Shown piece after piece: positions 43,513 through 54,096 of a stretch of 64,000 bases of DNA. A program made the position numbers and the translations under genes. A model generated the notes under the pieces. That model ran no database searches and was not told the DNA's origin. It saw only the letters and a list, made by a program, of their open reading frames with translations. Every line of letters starts with the position of its first letter. Position 1 is the stretch's first letter. This DNA is from Dichotomocladium elegans (Eukaryota > Mucoromycota > Mucoromycetes > Mucorales > Lichtheimiaceae), in contig JAIXMN010000001.1 of assembly GCA_025716815.1 (NCBI GenBank), positions 558,001-622,000 on the forward strand, written 5' to 3'.

Positions 43513-43944
43513 TATCGCATAGGTGATTGCAAGAGCACCAATGAAGAGAATATCCATGACAATGATGTAAAGAACTGGAACAACTGCAATACAGAAACAC
43601 GATCATACATAGCCACTAGATCCATATCCACAGTCTTTTCTCTATTTTTTCCCACTGGGTTTTTTGAGGTTTTACCAATGTGAGGATGGTCTGGGATTCA
43701 GCTACAGGAACGAACGAAAAGTTTTTCTATGACTTGTCAAGTACCACACCCCAACAACTCCTCTTATGGAAATTTCCAGGACAATTGACCCATGTCAATC
43801 GGTCGGAATCTATTTTATCAATAACAATATATAAACAACTATGTAGTGTAGGAGTAAACGGACAGAAGAATTTTTCTTTCTATTAAAAACACCTCCAAGA
43901 GTCTCATTGTACTTTGACAGTCTCTACAAACCTTATTCACCACA
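43513..43944. mobile_element. Solo LTR, family A, in Gypsy2 pol
   Basis: 432 bp, closely matching 40397-40851, flanked by ATGGT at 43508-43512 and 43945-43949. Its first bases read TATCGC instead of TGTCGC. It splits the C-terminal tail of Gypsy2 Pol. Confidence 0.9.
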
Positions 43945-45738
43945 ATGGTGTCAGATTACAGTGATTCCAGTATTCGTTGATCAGCTTAAGATCGTTGAAA
44001 TGCTCGGCTGGCTCCCATGTGTCATCCTTTGGCTCATAGCCTTTCCATCAGACATGGTAGAGGTAATTGCCAGGTGAGCCCTTGTGATCCACTATTGCCT
44101 GAGTCTCGTAAAAGTCATCGCCTGAAGCAATGCTGTCTTGTGAGATCAGCTTAATGTGGGAAGGTGGAATGTCGCGTGAAAGCAAGGAACCCGTTTTATC
44201 AGTCAAAGTGTAGGGTCCACCATGTCTGTGACGACCATGCGCTGTAAATGGACCTTCATAACGAGGATCGGTCTTTTTCTTCCTGTTGACATTTAGGATC
44301 ATGACCTTGCTACCAACAGGGAATTCGCTTAAGATGCAATGTTTGCTGTTGAATTTCCCTTGCTGGGCCTCGTGAAGAGCTTTGACATGTTCAGAGATAG
44401 CTGGAATGACGACCTCGTTCATGTAATGTTCACAGGTGTCTGCAGCTCGTGTCGCATTGTTGATATCGGCGACTTCGACGCTTGAGTAGTCCTGCCAGAG
44501 ATTAGGCTGTTGAGCGAACATGAGAGAGAAAGGGGGTTTTGCTATTTGCACCACCCCATTTACACCACCCCTCATGCAAACCTCGCCTGGCGTGCACCAC
44601 CCCAACTCAAACTCTATCCTAATTACAATCGCACAAGGAAGATTGACTTGTGCTTAATCTCATGGCATTAGGTGTTGCATCTTACAAATCGCAGCAATGA
44701 TGGTAAATTAGGTAGATCCTTCTGCCAGATGCTGAGCATATTTGGGGTATGATTCAGCTAGACAAGGAAAACTCGGTGCTGAAGTCTGAAGTGAGCTTTA
44801 TGCACAATCGGGAATGTGTCATTTAAACTTTACCGAATGAAATGGCTTTTGTGGAAGAGATCTACAAACACAGAGTTTTCTTTATGTAATGATGCAATAT
44901 ATTGTTTGTGCTTTATTCTCTTAAGCCTTTTGTACTCATTTCAGGGCAATAATGTGCAGATGAAGAGGACAATCGTCATCTCGCCAAGCAACATAATTCA
45001 TATTTCAAGATTCGTTGTCAGATTGTCCGAAAAGAAATAAAGTTCTGCGCCCAGAAAATAATACACGCTTTTTCCTCATACTCTCATTACTACAACTCAA
45101 TCTCCAATCATGTCAGATGTGAAAAACTCAGGTAGCATTCCCACGGATCTGGATCGTACCTGGACTGGCCATGAAACTGCTTATGCGGCCTGCCAAGCAT
45201 GGGCGAAAAAGCAAGGCTACGCTCTTTACACTTGCAAGAGCAGTTACAAAGGTAGCAAGAAGTATCGGCGTATCTCATGCAAGCATCACGGGGTGCCCAG
45301 GAATCAAGATGAGCTTCCTGAAGCGGTGCCTGGTCCAACAGCAATAATAGTGGACAGCCAAGGCAATTCCGTTTCATCCACTGAAGTAAAGAAGCATAAT
45401 AAAAAGCACTCCCAGTGTAATGGGTGTCCTTTTCAGCTTATGTTATGACCATTGCGCAAGGACAGCCTTGAGTGGAGGGTTGTGTCAATCACTAATAGAT
45501 ACAACCATTGGCCTGCCTTAGACGTCACGACCTACCCAATCCACCGTCGATTTGACAACAAGACTGAGCACCTTGTTATCCAGATGGTTGAATCTGGATT
45601 CAAGGATGGTGCAATCGCAACCCTCTTGACAGAGCAAGGATCGCTAGTGAAGGCAAAGGACATTGCCAACCTTCGCCAGAAACAGTTCAGCAACGATCCA
45701 GGCGATCTTATGTTCAAGCTTATTCGTGCTCTGGAGAA

Positions 45739-46048
45739 CAACTTACTTATATTGCCTCAAAAGTTCGGCACTCCCCCCCCCCCCAACTCAATTTTTTTTT
45801 GAGGTCAGACACACATCCAGCTTAAAAAATTTCAGGCAATGAATCCTTTGTCTTTTTTGCGAATTCATTTGCATCAGTCCATTCCTTAACAGTAATGCGG
45901 TAACTTCAATTCAATCTGACGAGAGAGACGTGTGCGGATGACATTCAATGTAGGGGATGTGCGCAATCTCTTCATCGTTAATTCTTTTCTTTTCAACATG
46001 GCCCAGTTTGCGCTTAAGGCAATTCGGCAATTTCCCTCAACTACAAAG
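45739..46048. repeat. MULE2 left terminal inverted repeat
   Basis: About 310 bp; pairs with 50267-50574. The differences seen are C-run length and a few bases. Confidence 0.93.
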
Positions 46049-47535
46049 ACATCTTATTCTCAATGTTCGATGCGACGTTGGATCGCTGCGACATCAATAA
46101 ATCCGTATGAGACATATGTCCAAGCGTCATAAGAATTATATTTCTACGCGTGCCGTGGTCATTTGGTACAGCTAAATCAAATTCGAAATCAGGTTTCCAG
46201 ATAGTCTAATTTTATTAAAATAGACAGCAACAAATAGCAGGAGATGACAAGAAGTAACAGTTGCGTGGTTAAGAGTAATAGCATTGTATCATGGGCTGGA
46301 GTGAAACGGGTCTAATTAACGTAAACTTAATTCCAAAACTCGGCTACATTAACAAGAAAAAAGGGATACGTGTTGTATTCCCGTTTTCATCGTTATTCAC
46401 ATAAGCAACCAATTGCGGATGGGCATTGGGCATTACAATTCCAGGAAACAGTAATTACTGGTATAAGCCAACCAAGCATGAATGCGTTTCTTCTTTCCTT
46501 GCTGATGGTAGTGGGCAAGAAAGGAAATGGATAAAATAACCAAAGCCAGTAAGCGGGATGTCTGGATGGAATTAACAACACTGCAATCGTCAATTTCACG
46601 ACATCTTCTCCACGTTGCCTATTTGATGCATCCATCATAAGTGCACATCATTCATAATCCTTATGGAGCATGCAGCTTCCGTTTCCATTTATTCCCTACA
46701 TATGTTCTCATTCCTCCTGCCAGCACTTAACTAATCCTTATTTCACAAACCACAAAGTCCTTGGCATTTGTAGATTCTGTAGCCATCAATCACTACGTGT
46801 CTCTTGGTCTACGCCTCCTATAGCGACAATATAAAGCTTGCGCGGAAATGACCCGACAAATAGAAGCAGCTGATAATTACCGACTTCCCAGGTCAATCGT
46901 GTTAATAATGGATAACGCCCTGCTGTTTATGCCTTTCTTTCTTTCACAGACACAAATTAAGATAAGTCGATTATAGGTGACGCACAACGGTCGATCTCCG
47001 TACAATGTGTAGAATGTTGTGCCCAATGGCTCTGTTGGTCTTGATGTTTGTACCAGATGTGAAGCAATTAATGTCCTCAGCACAAAAATCACCGCGGAAA
47101 ATAGACAGGCTTATATTTAGAGGCCGACGTCTGTAGTTTTTTCCCTGTTTAATTTCGCGTTACAATCCTTGCCATGGAACAAGACTTTTTCAATTGCTGC
47201 TTTTTAGATAAACCATGCATAGTAATTGTCACGAATCACTGAGAGAAATCACCAGAGACTTGTCAGTATTCAAACGCCATGCAGCAACAGCTTTCGTCTT
47301 ATATGAGATTATACTAAACTACGCGGAATCATTCTTTAGTGGTTACTGTTACGCGCATTCAGTTGCGATTGTTGAAAAAAGACCATGCTAATAAGTCACA
47401 ACAGATGAATGAACTATAAAACTCTTTTGAACGCCATTCGCCGTTAAACTTGAACGTAAGTACAGCAGTCCGCGGAACATTATCTTTCGAAAGTGATTGA
47501 CGTATATTTCTGGTACATTAAACAATGCGCGAGTA

Positions 47536-49744
47536 TCAATTGTTTTGACGGCGGAAATTAGCATTTGGAGGAATGGTAAGAGCTGCGCCAATGAAGGAAT
47601 TAATTGAGGAAAGCTCTTCAGTAAGGTTATTAATCCGTGTGACGGCTTCTGCAATCTTGTCAGGATCTTCAACCATCGATCCCCCAATGCGACGTCTAAG
47701 AGCAGTGATGGATGCTGCGTGCTTCTGAAGTGCATCCTCAAGTAGCTCTTTCGCCGTTGGCGTATGCGTCAGGCGTTCTCTGGCAGAAGTAACCGGTTCA
47801 TGTGGCACCTGTTGCATATATGTTGCAGAACTGTCCAAAAGTGCTGGACGGACAACTACACCGTTGACATGTTGTTGCACTAGAAACATATGCTTACATG
47901 GGCGGCGCGTTGTGCTAAACCAAGGACAAGTGCAAGCTGTAATCTGTGAACCACTGGTGTGGACCTGGTAAGAAAGGTAAGAGTATGCTAGGATAAAAGG
48001 CGTGTTGAATCATGACTTCCTTACTTCATACGTGGTTCCATCCATTGAAAACGAGCTAACGATATACTCGTTTTCCGCTTGCAACGTTATCATTGCGGGT
48101 AACATGGCACGATCGACCAACTCAGCTTTTCTTTCTTCTCTGCGGAAGCGATGTTCATTAATACCCATTCGGCCAACGTTGGCGGACAGTCGTCGAATCT
48201 CTTGTTTTATGTCGAATTCGACAACTGACGTCAAGATCTCGAGAAGCGCATCCATACGATGGACACGTTTACGCTGCAAGTAAACGGTCTTAAGCTGGTT
48301 GTGCCAAGATTCAACATAGTTGTTGGTTTCCATGTTGGTGTATACAGCTGGCTGGTGGCAGGCCGCCCAACGTTCGCATCCTTGCGCTCCTTCAACCCAG
48401 TAACGCTTAAAGTAAGTCGCGAATTCAACCTGGGTCCGTGTGTATCTGTTGAGAAAGGTATCAAGAAGTTCGTTGAACTTCTCGATATCCTTCTCATACA
48501 TCAGGTCGCGCAGGTGCTGGCGGACTACTTTTCTTGCTTGCTCTGGTGTCCGTCCTTGCTCTCCAACAACTTTCGATTGCACGTTCTTCATCCATGCGCG
48601 CATGACGTGCCATGTACAGTACTGAATGGTGCAGCTCTCCCACACCTCACAGATCGCGTTGTCCTCTGGAAGACTGCAATCTATTGTGATTCTGTGTGGG
48701 ACTACGCCAAGTGAATGCAAGAAGCGGAACCAGCGAACAAGGGGATGGGATGACAGATTATTTGTCAAAAGGTAGGCAACAGGAACTCCACGACCAGCTA
48801 TAGGATGGCGGATGACCATGGTGTATAACACACCATCGTTGTAACGGCTGACATCATGGGTTGCATCCAAAGAAAAGAACTTGGCACCAACGAGCAGCGT
48901 TTTCTGCCATGGAGCAGTGAAACCGAAGGCGAAGTATTCAGCAGAAAGAGCACTTCCTGCATCATCGCCATCGGTCCACGTCTCATACCCTTTAGCACTA
49001 AGTTCTGTCAGCCACTTTTGGATCGATTCGAAATCGTTGTCGCTTCTCTCGCATTTTTGCTGACGATGTTTATAATAAACATTATAAACATCAGTGGTGC
49101 TGATATGGGCCTCTCGTTGATTACTGTTTACACCGTCGTATTCATGCTGCAGCGACGTGCGAATTTGACGAACATTATATCCTTTGCGGATTTCAGCAAG
49201 GATGCGTGCTTTGAGCTCGTCAGAAAGTGGCAAGTACTTGACATCGTCGATAGATCCAGGGATGTGACCGGTATGCTCCTTAGTATAATGAAAAACGACC
49301 TTGGTCGGATCGTCTTTATAGCATGTAAGCTTTAAACCGGCCTCGCATCCTACTTGCTTCGATTTTTTCTGGATAGGCCGACTTCCTTGGCCCTCTTCTG
49401 ATATGCTAGCTCTGCTGTCGCCGCTATGTTTCACGCGGAAACGTGTCGAGCGGTGACAGTTATAATATCGCGTCCACAGCACTTTCTTCTTGAAATTTTT
49501 CGAGCGTTTCGGCGTATCTTAATGAACTTAACGTTATATTTCCTGTCGTGGGAATATATGTGTCTTCGTTATTACCTTCAGGGTTCATTTCCTTCGGCTG
49601 ATAGATACGGTCATATACCCAGCATTCCCCGGTTTTTTGGGGAGCCTGCTTCAGAACCTCAACATAATTGTCGACATGACATTCGGTCTCGCGCAGATCT
49701 TGGTGACGGATCGCGGAAGTGGTGGCATTGTTATTGCTGCTCAT
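47536..49744 (-). pseudogene. MULE2 transposase with SWIM zinc finger, one frameshift
   Basis: Start Met 49744 (MSSNNNATTSAIRHQDLRET). A 1-nt gain in the A/T run near 49493 shifts the frame at ETLEKF, after which it reads KKKVLWTRYYNCHRSTRF through to 48025. An intron 47965-48024 (GTAAGG ... TTACCAG) leads to exon 47536-47964. MULE-type DDE core: FFSLDATHDVSRY, RITIDCSLPED, TWHVMRAWMKN, NMETNNYVESWHNQLK. The splice completes a SWIM finger, CTCPWFSTTRRPCKH (C-x-C ... C-x-H). Apart from the single indel all motifs look intact, so inactivation may be recent. No OTU domain. Flanking 46049-47535 and 49745-50266 show no genes. Confidence 0.9.
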
Positions 49745-50266
49745 TTTCGCCGAGATTCTTTTGTACGATCACTTAGGTGGGAAGCAAAAAAGATATCTAG
49801 CACAATACTGCTCCGAATTTTTTTTATTGTACCGCATTTCTATTCTGTTCATGTTACATGTTCCCATATCACGCCTTTGCGAAGAAACAAGTTTCGCAGT
49901 TTAGTTAAATTACTGCAAACCTCAATGCTATGCATAAGGAATGTGCCATGAATGATTCTTTGCGCAATGCTTATTTTACATTCCAACAATCCCTTCCCAG
50001 TATGGGTTATATGTCGCGCCAGTATCAGAGTTCCTATCCTTCCTCATCTTAGCCCTTAATCAAGGAGACCCAGCTGCCATGATCAACCTGAAAATGCTGC
50101 GTTTTTTTTCGCCCCACCATGGCCGTTAACATTGCATTACAAATTGTGTACTGATGGTATGATTACGAAGTCATTATCCTTCGAAGTAAACGATCGTGTC
50201 TTATTAATCTAATTACAAAAGACATCCTAGCGTCTAAGTTATCTATTAGATGCTAAAAGATGTTTT

Positions 50267-50574
50267 CTTTGTAGTTGAGGGAAATTGCCGAATTGCCTTA
50301 AGCACAAACTGGGCCATGTTGAAAAGAAAAGAATTAACGATGAAGAGATTGCGCACATCCCCTACATTGAATGTCATCCGCACACGTCTCTCTCGTCAGA
50401 TTGAATTGAAGTTACCGCATTACTGTTAAGGAATGGACTGATGCAAATGAATTCGCAAAAAAGACAAAGGATTCATTGCCTGAAATTTTTTAAGCTGGAT
50501 GTGCGTCTGACCTCAAAAAAAAATTGAGTTGGGGGGGGGGAGTGCCGAACTTTTGAGGCAATATAAGTAAGTTG
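50267..50574. repeat. MULE2 right terminal inverted repeat
   Basis: Reverse complement of 45739-46048 over ~308 bp; ends GTAAGTTG at 50574. Confidence 0.93.
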
Positions 50575-53500
50575 TCTGGAGAATGATGGCTATGACGTCC
50601 ATTTTTCAACAAAACAGGAAGACGGCAAATCGTATCTCCAGTCCTTGTTTTTTGCGCATAGCTTGGCCATCCAACTGGCACGGGCTTTTCCAGAAATCAT
50701 TTTGCTAGATTCAACATATCAAACCAATAGACAACGTTTGCCATTCATCAATGTCATTGGAACTGGGAATATAGGGTTCCCCAAACTGAAGACATTTGGT
50801 GTTGCTGGCGGCTGGCTCTTGGAAGAAACCAACAGCATGTACCTCTGGTTTGTTTCGGCATTGAGAGAAGTTGTCTGGCCGGCAAATCAGTCAGCGTCTC
50901 CAAAGGCGTTCGTCACTGACAGTGAGATGGCTTTGATCAATGCGCTTGATGAAGTTTTCCCTGCGGCCAAAAAGATCCTCTGCAGAGTCCATTTGCGCCG
51001 TAACTTCCGGACAAACCTCCAGAAGTATTTCGAGGTCAAAGCCGATTATGAAGCACTCGAAAAGGCATTTAACTTTCTGGCAATGGACACACTGAACGAC
51101 CAGCTATCAGGAATGACAGTCATTCCTGATAGTGCGTTCGAAAAGAAGGCTCTGGAGATGTATTATGACGCTGCCAAGAAATCCAAGAACCCCAAAGCTG
51201 TTATTGACTATCTTGAAAGGTAATATCTATCCTATAACTACTAATTCACATTGGTTTCGCTAATTTTCCCTATCATCTTCAATTGGGTATTCGCTTTACC
51301 AGAAAGCTTCAGGTGAAAGAAAAGTGGGTCGGAAGATATATCGCAGGAGTGTAGCATCTTGGAAACACGACAACAAACCGCACAGAAGGAGCACATGCCA
51401 ACATGAAGCAGCATATCAGGGCTTCAAGTAGTCTGTTTACGGCATATAAAGCAATTGACAAATTCTATCGAATGAAGGTATATATATTATATCGAGCCTA
51501 CATGTACCATCTTTTATAATATTGGCACATTAGGAAGCTTCATGGAAACAGCAGGTTGACAAAGAGACTTTTGATACCAATGCTCATATACCTGAGGCAC
51601 AGCAGAAACGTCTCGAGGCTCTCTGCCATAAGATCTCCCTTTTTGCATTCAATGCCATTAGAGGAGAGCTCGTCCACCTTCACGTCCTTCAGACAAATTT
51701 CTGCCGTTGTGCATTAAAAGCGGTATATGGGTTCCCTTGCTGCCATCAACTTCCTGCAGAAGGCGTTATTCCTTTGGCAATGGTTCCACGCCGCTGGCAT
51801 CTTTTCCCAGAAGAGACTGCACCTCTATCAGGTAGGCAGTTGACAGAAATATGGGTTGGAGGTGGCGATAATCACAGTTTCTGATAATAACCAACTTTGT
51901 TACTAACAATGATCTATTATCTAGGCCAGGAAACACAGATAACGGACCCTAGCATAATTGCTATATCTCGTCCATTTATGGCGCCCACAGTTGATGAGCA
52001 GATTGATGCAGAACTTAGTCGGCTTGTTTCTTTACGCCACACATACTCAAACCAACAAGAAAAAGTCACTTTTCTCAGCAAACTGAGAACACTTGTCGAT
52101 GATCAACTGATCGACCTTGAAAATTTGCAACAGCCAAAACCTAGCACCAACCATTTTAGAAGCAGCAAGAAACGAGCACCCATCGCTCTTGAAATCCATG
52201 AACAAAAATGCAACAAAAAGGCGAAAACAATCGCAGGACACAAAGCTTTGGGTATCTGGTATGCCTAGTACATTAATCTAGCTTACCTTACTGATGTATT
52301 AAATGTATAGGAACGGTGATACCAACCACCAACTTTCAAATATCCTCGCTCATGTCGAACGTTTCGGCACTACTAGCACCATCCCACAAACGCCCATAAT
52401 GTCGGACCTTCACCTTGTCACAGATATTATTCCACGCCATACTGTTGACTCGGTTTTTAATCCTCTTGGTGATGGCAATTGTGGTTCTCGTGCAATTGCA
52501 TTTGCTGTGTATGGCGCAGAAGATGAATACGAATACATGAAGAAGGAGATGCGCGAGCAGTTTATTGCTATGCAAGATAAGGATTATGTAGGGTATCTGA
52601 AAGCCCGCATCGAAAAGGTGCTGAGTGAGGCATCAGGGGAATGGTTCAATTCCCCAGAATGTTCACAGATTGCGGCGGACACATTTGGGCGACCAATTGC
52701 TATTTATGGCAGTAACACTTACCTCTTCCTCCCTTTCCAAACCCACCCTGCTAAGGCGAAGAGTATGCACCCGATCGTGTTGCAACTCATCAGGAGTCCC
52801 TTTATCCTTGTCAAGATTAAGGAAGATGCACCATTCCAGTTGCCTGAAGTGGAGCCGTTTCGTGTTGGTGTAATGAAACGGAATGGTCGAGATGATCCGT
52901 GGGAGTCTCTTTTCTCGTCTTCATTCGAGTATTCTCGTGGCCCCCACCAGGTGCTACCAATGCCTAAAGGCGGATTGAATGTGATAGCATGCAACATAAG
53001 CCATGATGACAGAATGTTGAAATAGCAATTGCCTACATTTAAAGGGCTTTTTTTAATAAAAAAAACACGCATTACAGAAACTGACTCACGCTTTACAGCG
53101 GGTGGTAATGCATTTATTTGAAACATTTGCCAGTGATGTCCATGCTGTCTATGAAGATGAATGGCCACAGTTTGAGGTGGGGTGGTGCGCGCTGGGCGAG
53201 GTTTGCATGAGGGGTGGTGTAAGAGCATGGTGTGGGGTGGGCCGCCGGCTGGGTTTGAAACAGGGGTGGTGTAAATGGGGTGGTGCAAATAGCAAAACCC
53301 GAGAAAGGACGAGAGTCGTGCAGCGATGTGTGTTTGCTGTTGATAGCTAATTGTGCACTGGGAAGATACATATCCCAATCCTCTGTTTTTCCTTCTAACC
53401 TCTTGATGACTGTTGCTTTAGCCGTTTGTACCCAACGCTCAGCCAAACCATTGGCACGCGGATTATAGGGTGTGACAAGACGATGGTCAATTCCGGAATG

Positions 53501-54081
53501 TTCCACCACAAGGCATACTAATTCGTTTACAAACTCTGTACCATTGTCTGACTGTAAGATCTTCAGAAAGCCATAGTCACAAAAGACGTGGATGAGTTGT
53601 TTAGCGATTGAAAGAGCCGATTTGTCAGGTATAGCTCGAAGAATGCAGAATCTCGAGAAGACGTCTATCATGACCAAAACATAATTATTGCCAGACGGAG
53701 AAGTGGCGTTAAACTCGCACAGATCAATAGCCCAATGATCACCTGGCTTGTCTGCAGTAATGTTGCGTAAAGGATGGTAACCGTGTTTGCCGATGTTGTA
53801 GCATTGCACGCTTGACACTTGCCAACGGTATTGAGAGCATCTTTCTTCAAGTTAGTCCAATGTATACCTTCTTTGTGCAACTCAGTCACAATTGTATCAG
53901 CACCAAAGTGACCATTGAGATGAGCCTTTTCTAGTAGTATGGGACGTTCTTCCTCAGGAGGCGTCATGAAGTCCAAAGGCATAGCAGAAGCAGAACGCTG
54001 AAGAAGCGGTTCAGCATTGTTTGTAGGGCGTACAGGCTTTAAACTGCCCAAAGTAGGGGTGCGACCAATGGTTTCGGAGAT

Positions 54082-54096
54082 ATTACCCCCCACCAG
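54082..54096 (-). promoter_or_regulatory. Candidate central polypurine tract of Gypsy2
   Basis: Minus strand CTGGTGGGGGGTAAT, identical over 15 nt to the 3' tract at 43254-43268. It lies at about residue 1043 of the 1185-codon frame, coding LVGGN between RNase H and integrase, the position where Gypsy1 has its own copy. Confidence 0.6.

Larger units (their letters stand above)
45739..50574 (-). mobile_element. MULE2: Mutator-like element with long terminal inverted repeats, inside MULE1
   Basis: 4836 bp bounded by ~310-bp nearly perfect inverted repeats (45739-46048 and 50267-50574) starting CAACTTACTTATATTGCC and containing a C-run. TCTGGAGAA is duplicated at 45730-45738 and 50575-50583, the 9-bp size typical of MULEs. 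It carries one transposase gene on the minus strand and ~1.5 kb of sequence on each side without recognisable genes. Its insertion splits the MULE1 transposase between ALEN and DGYDV. Confidence 0.95.
45110..53025 (+). pseudogene. MULE1 transposase fused to an OTU-type cysteine protease domain
   Basis: Segments 45110-45738 and 50584-51219 (split only by MULE2), 51303-51477, 51534-51831, 51925-52258 and 52311-53025 sum to 2787 nt, 929 codons with stop, all phases agreeing. Introns are 51-93 nt with GT...AG. N-terminal FAR1-like DNA-binding part (AYAACQAWAKKQGYALYTCK ... RRISCKHHG); MULE DDE core with ILLDSTYQTNR, AFVTDSEMAL and NRTEGAHANMK. A final exon gives NPLGDGNCGSRAIAF, the OTU Asp-Gly-Asn-Cys motif, where the usual aromatic after CG is Ser. 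Transposase would bind and cut the element's ends; OTU domains remove ubiquitin-like modifiers, here perhaps protecting the transposase. In-frame TGA 45446-45448 and TAG 51352-51354 disable this copy. Confidence 0.88.
44534..53301 (+). mobile_element. MULE1: Mutator-like element with transposase-OTU gene, inserted in Gypsy2
   Basis: Inverted ends GGGTTTTGCTATTTGCACCA at 44534 and, inverted, ending at 53301; each is followed by CACCACCCC iterations over ~80-130 bp. GAGAAAGG is duplicated at 44526-44533 and 53302-53309. It contains the MULE2 insertion; its own length is about 3.9 kb. It lies in the Gypsy2 integrase and excision with one duplication copy would leave that frame open. Confidence 0.93.
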
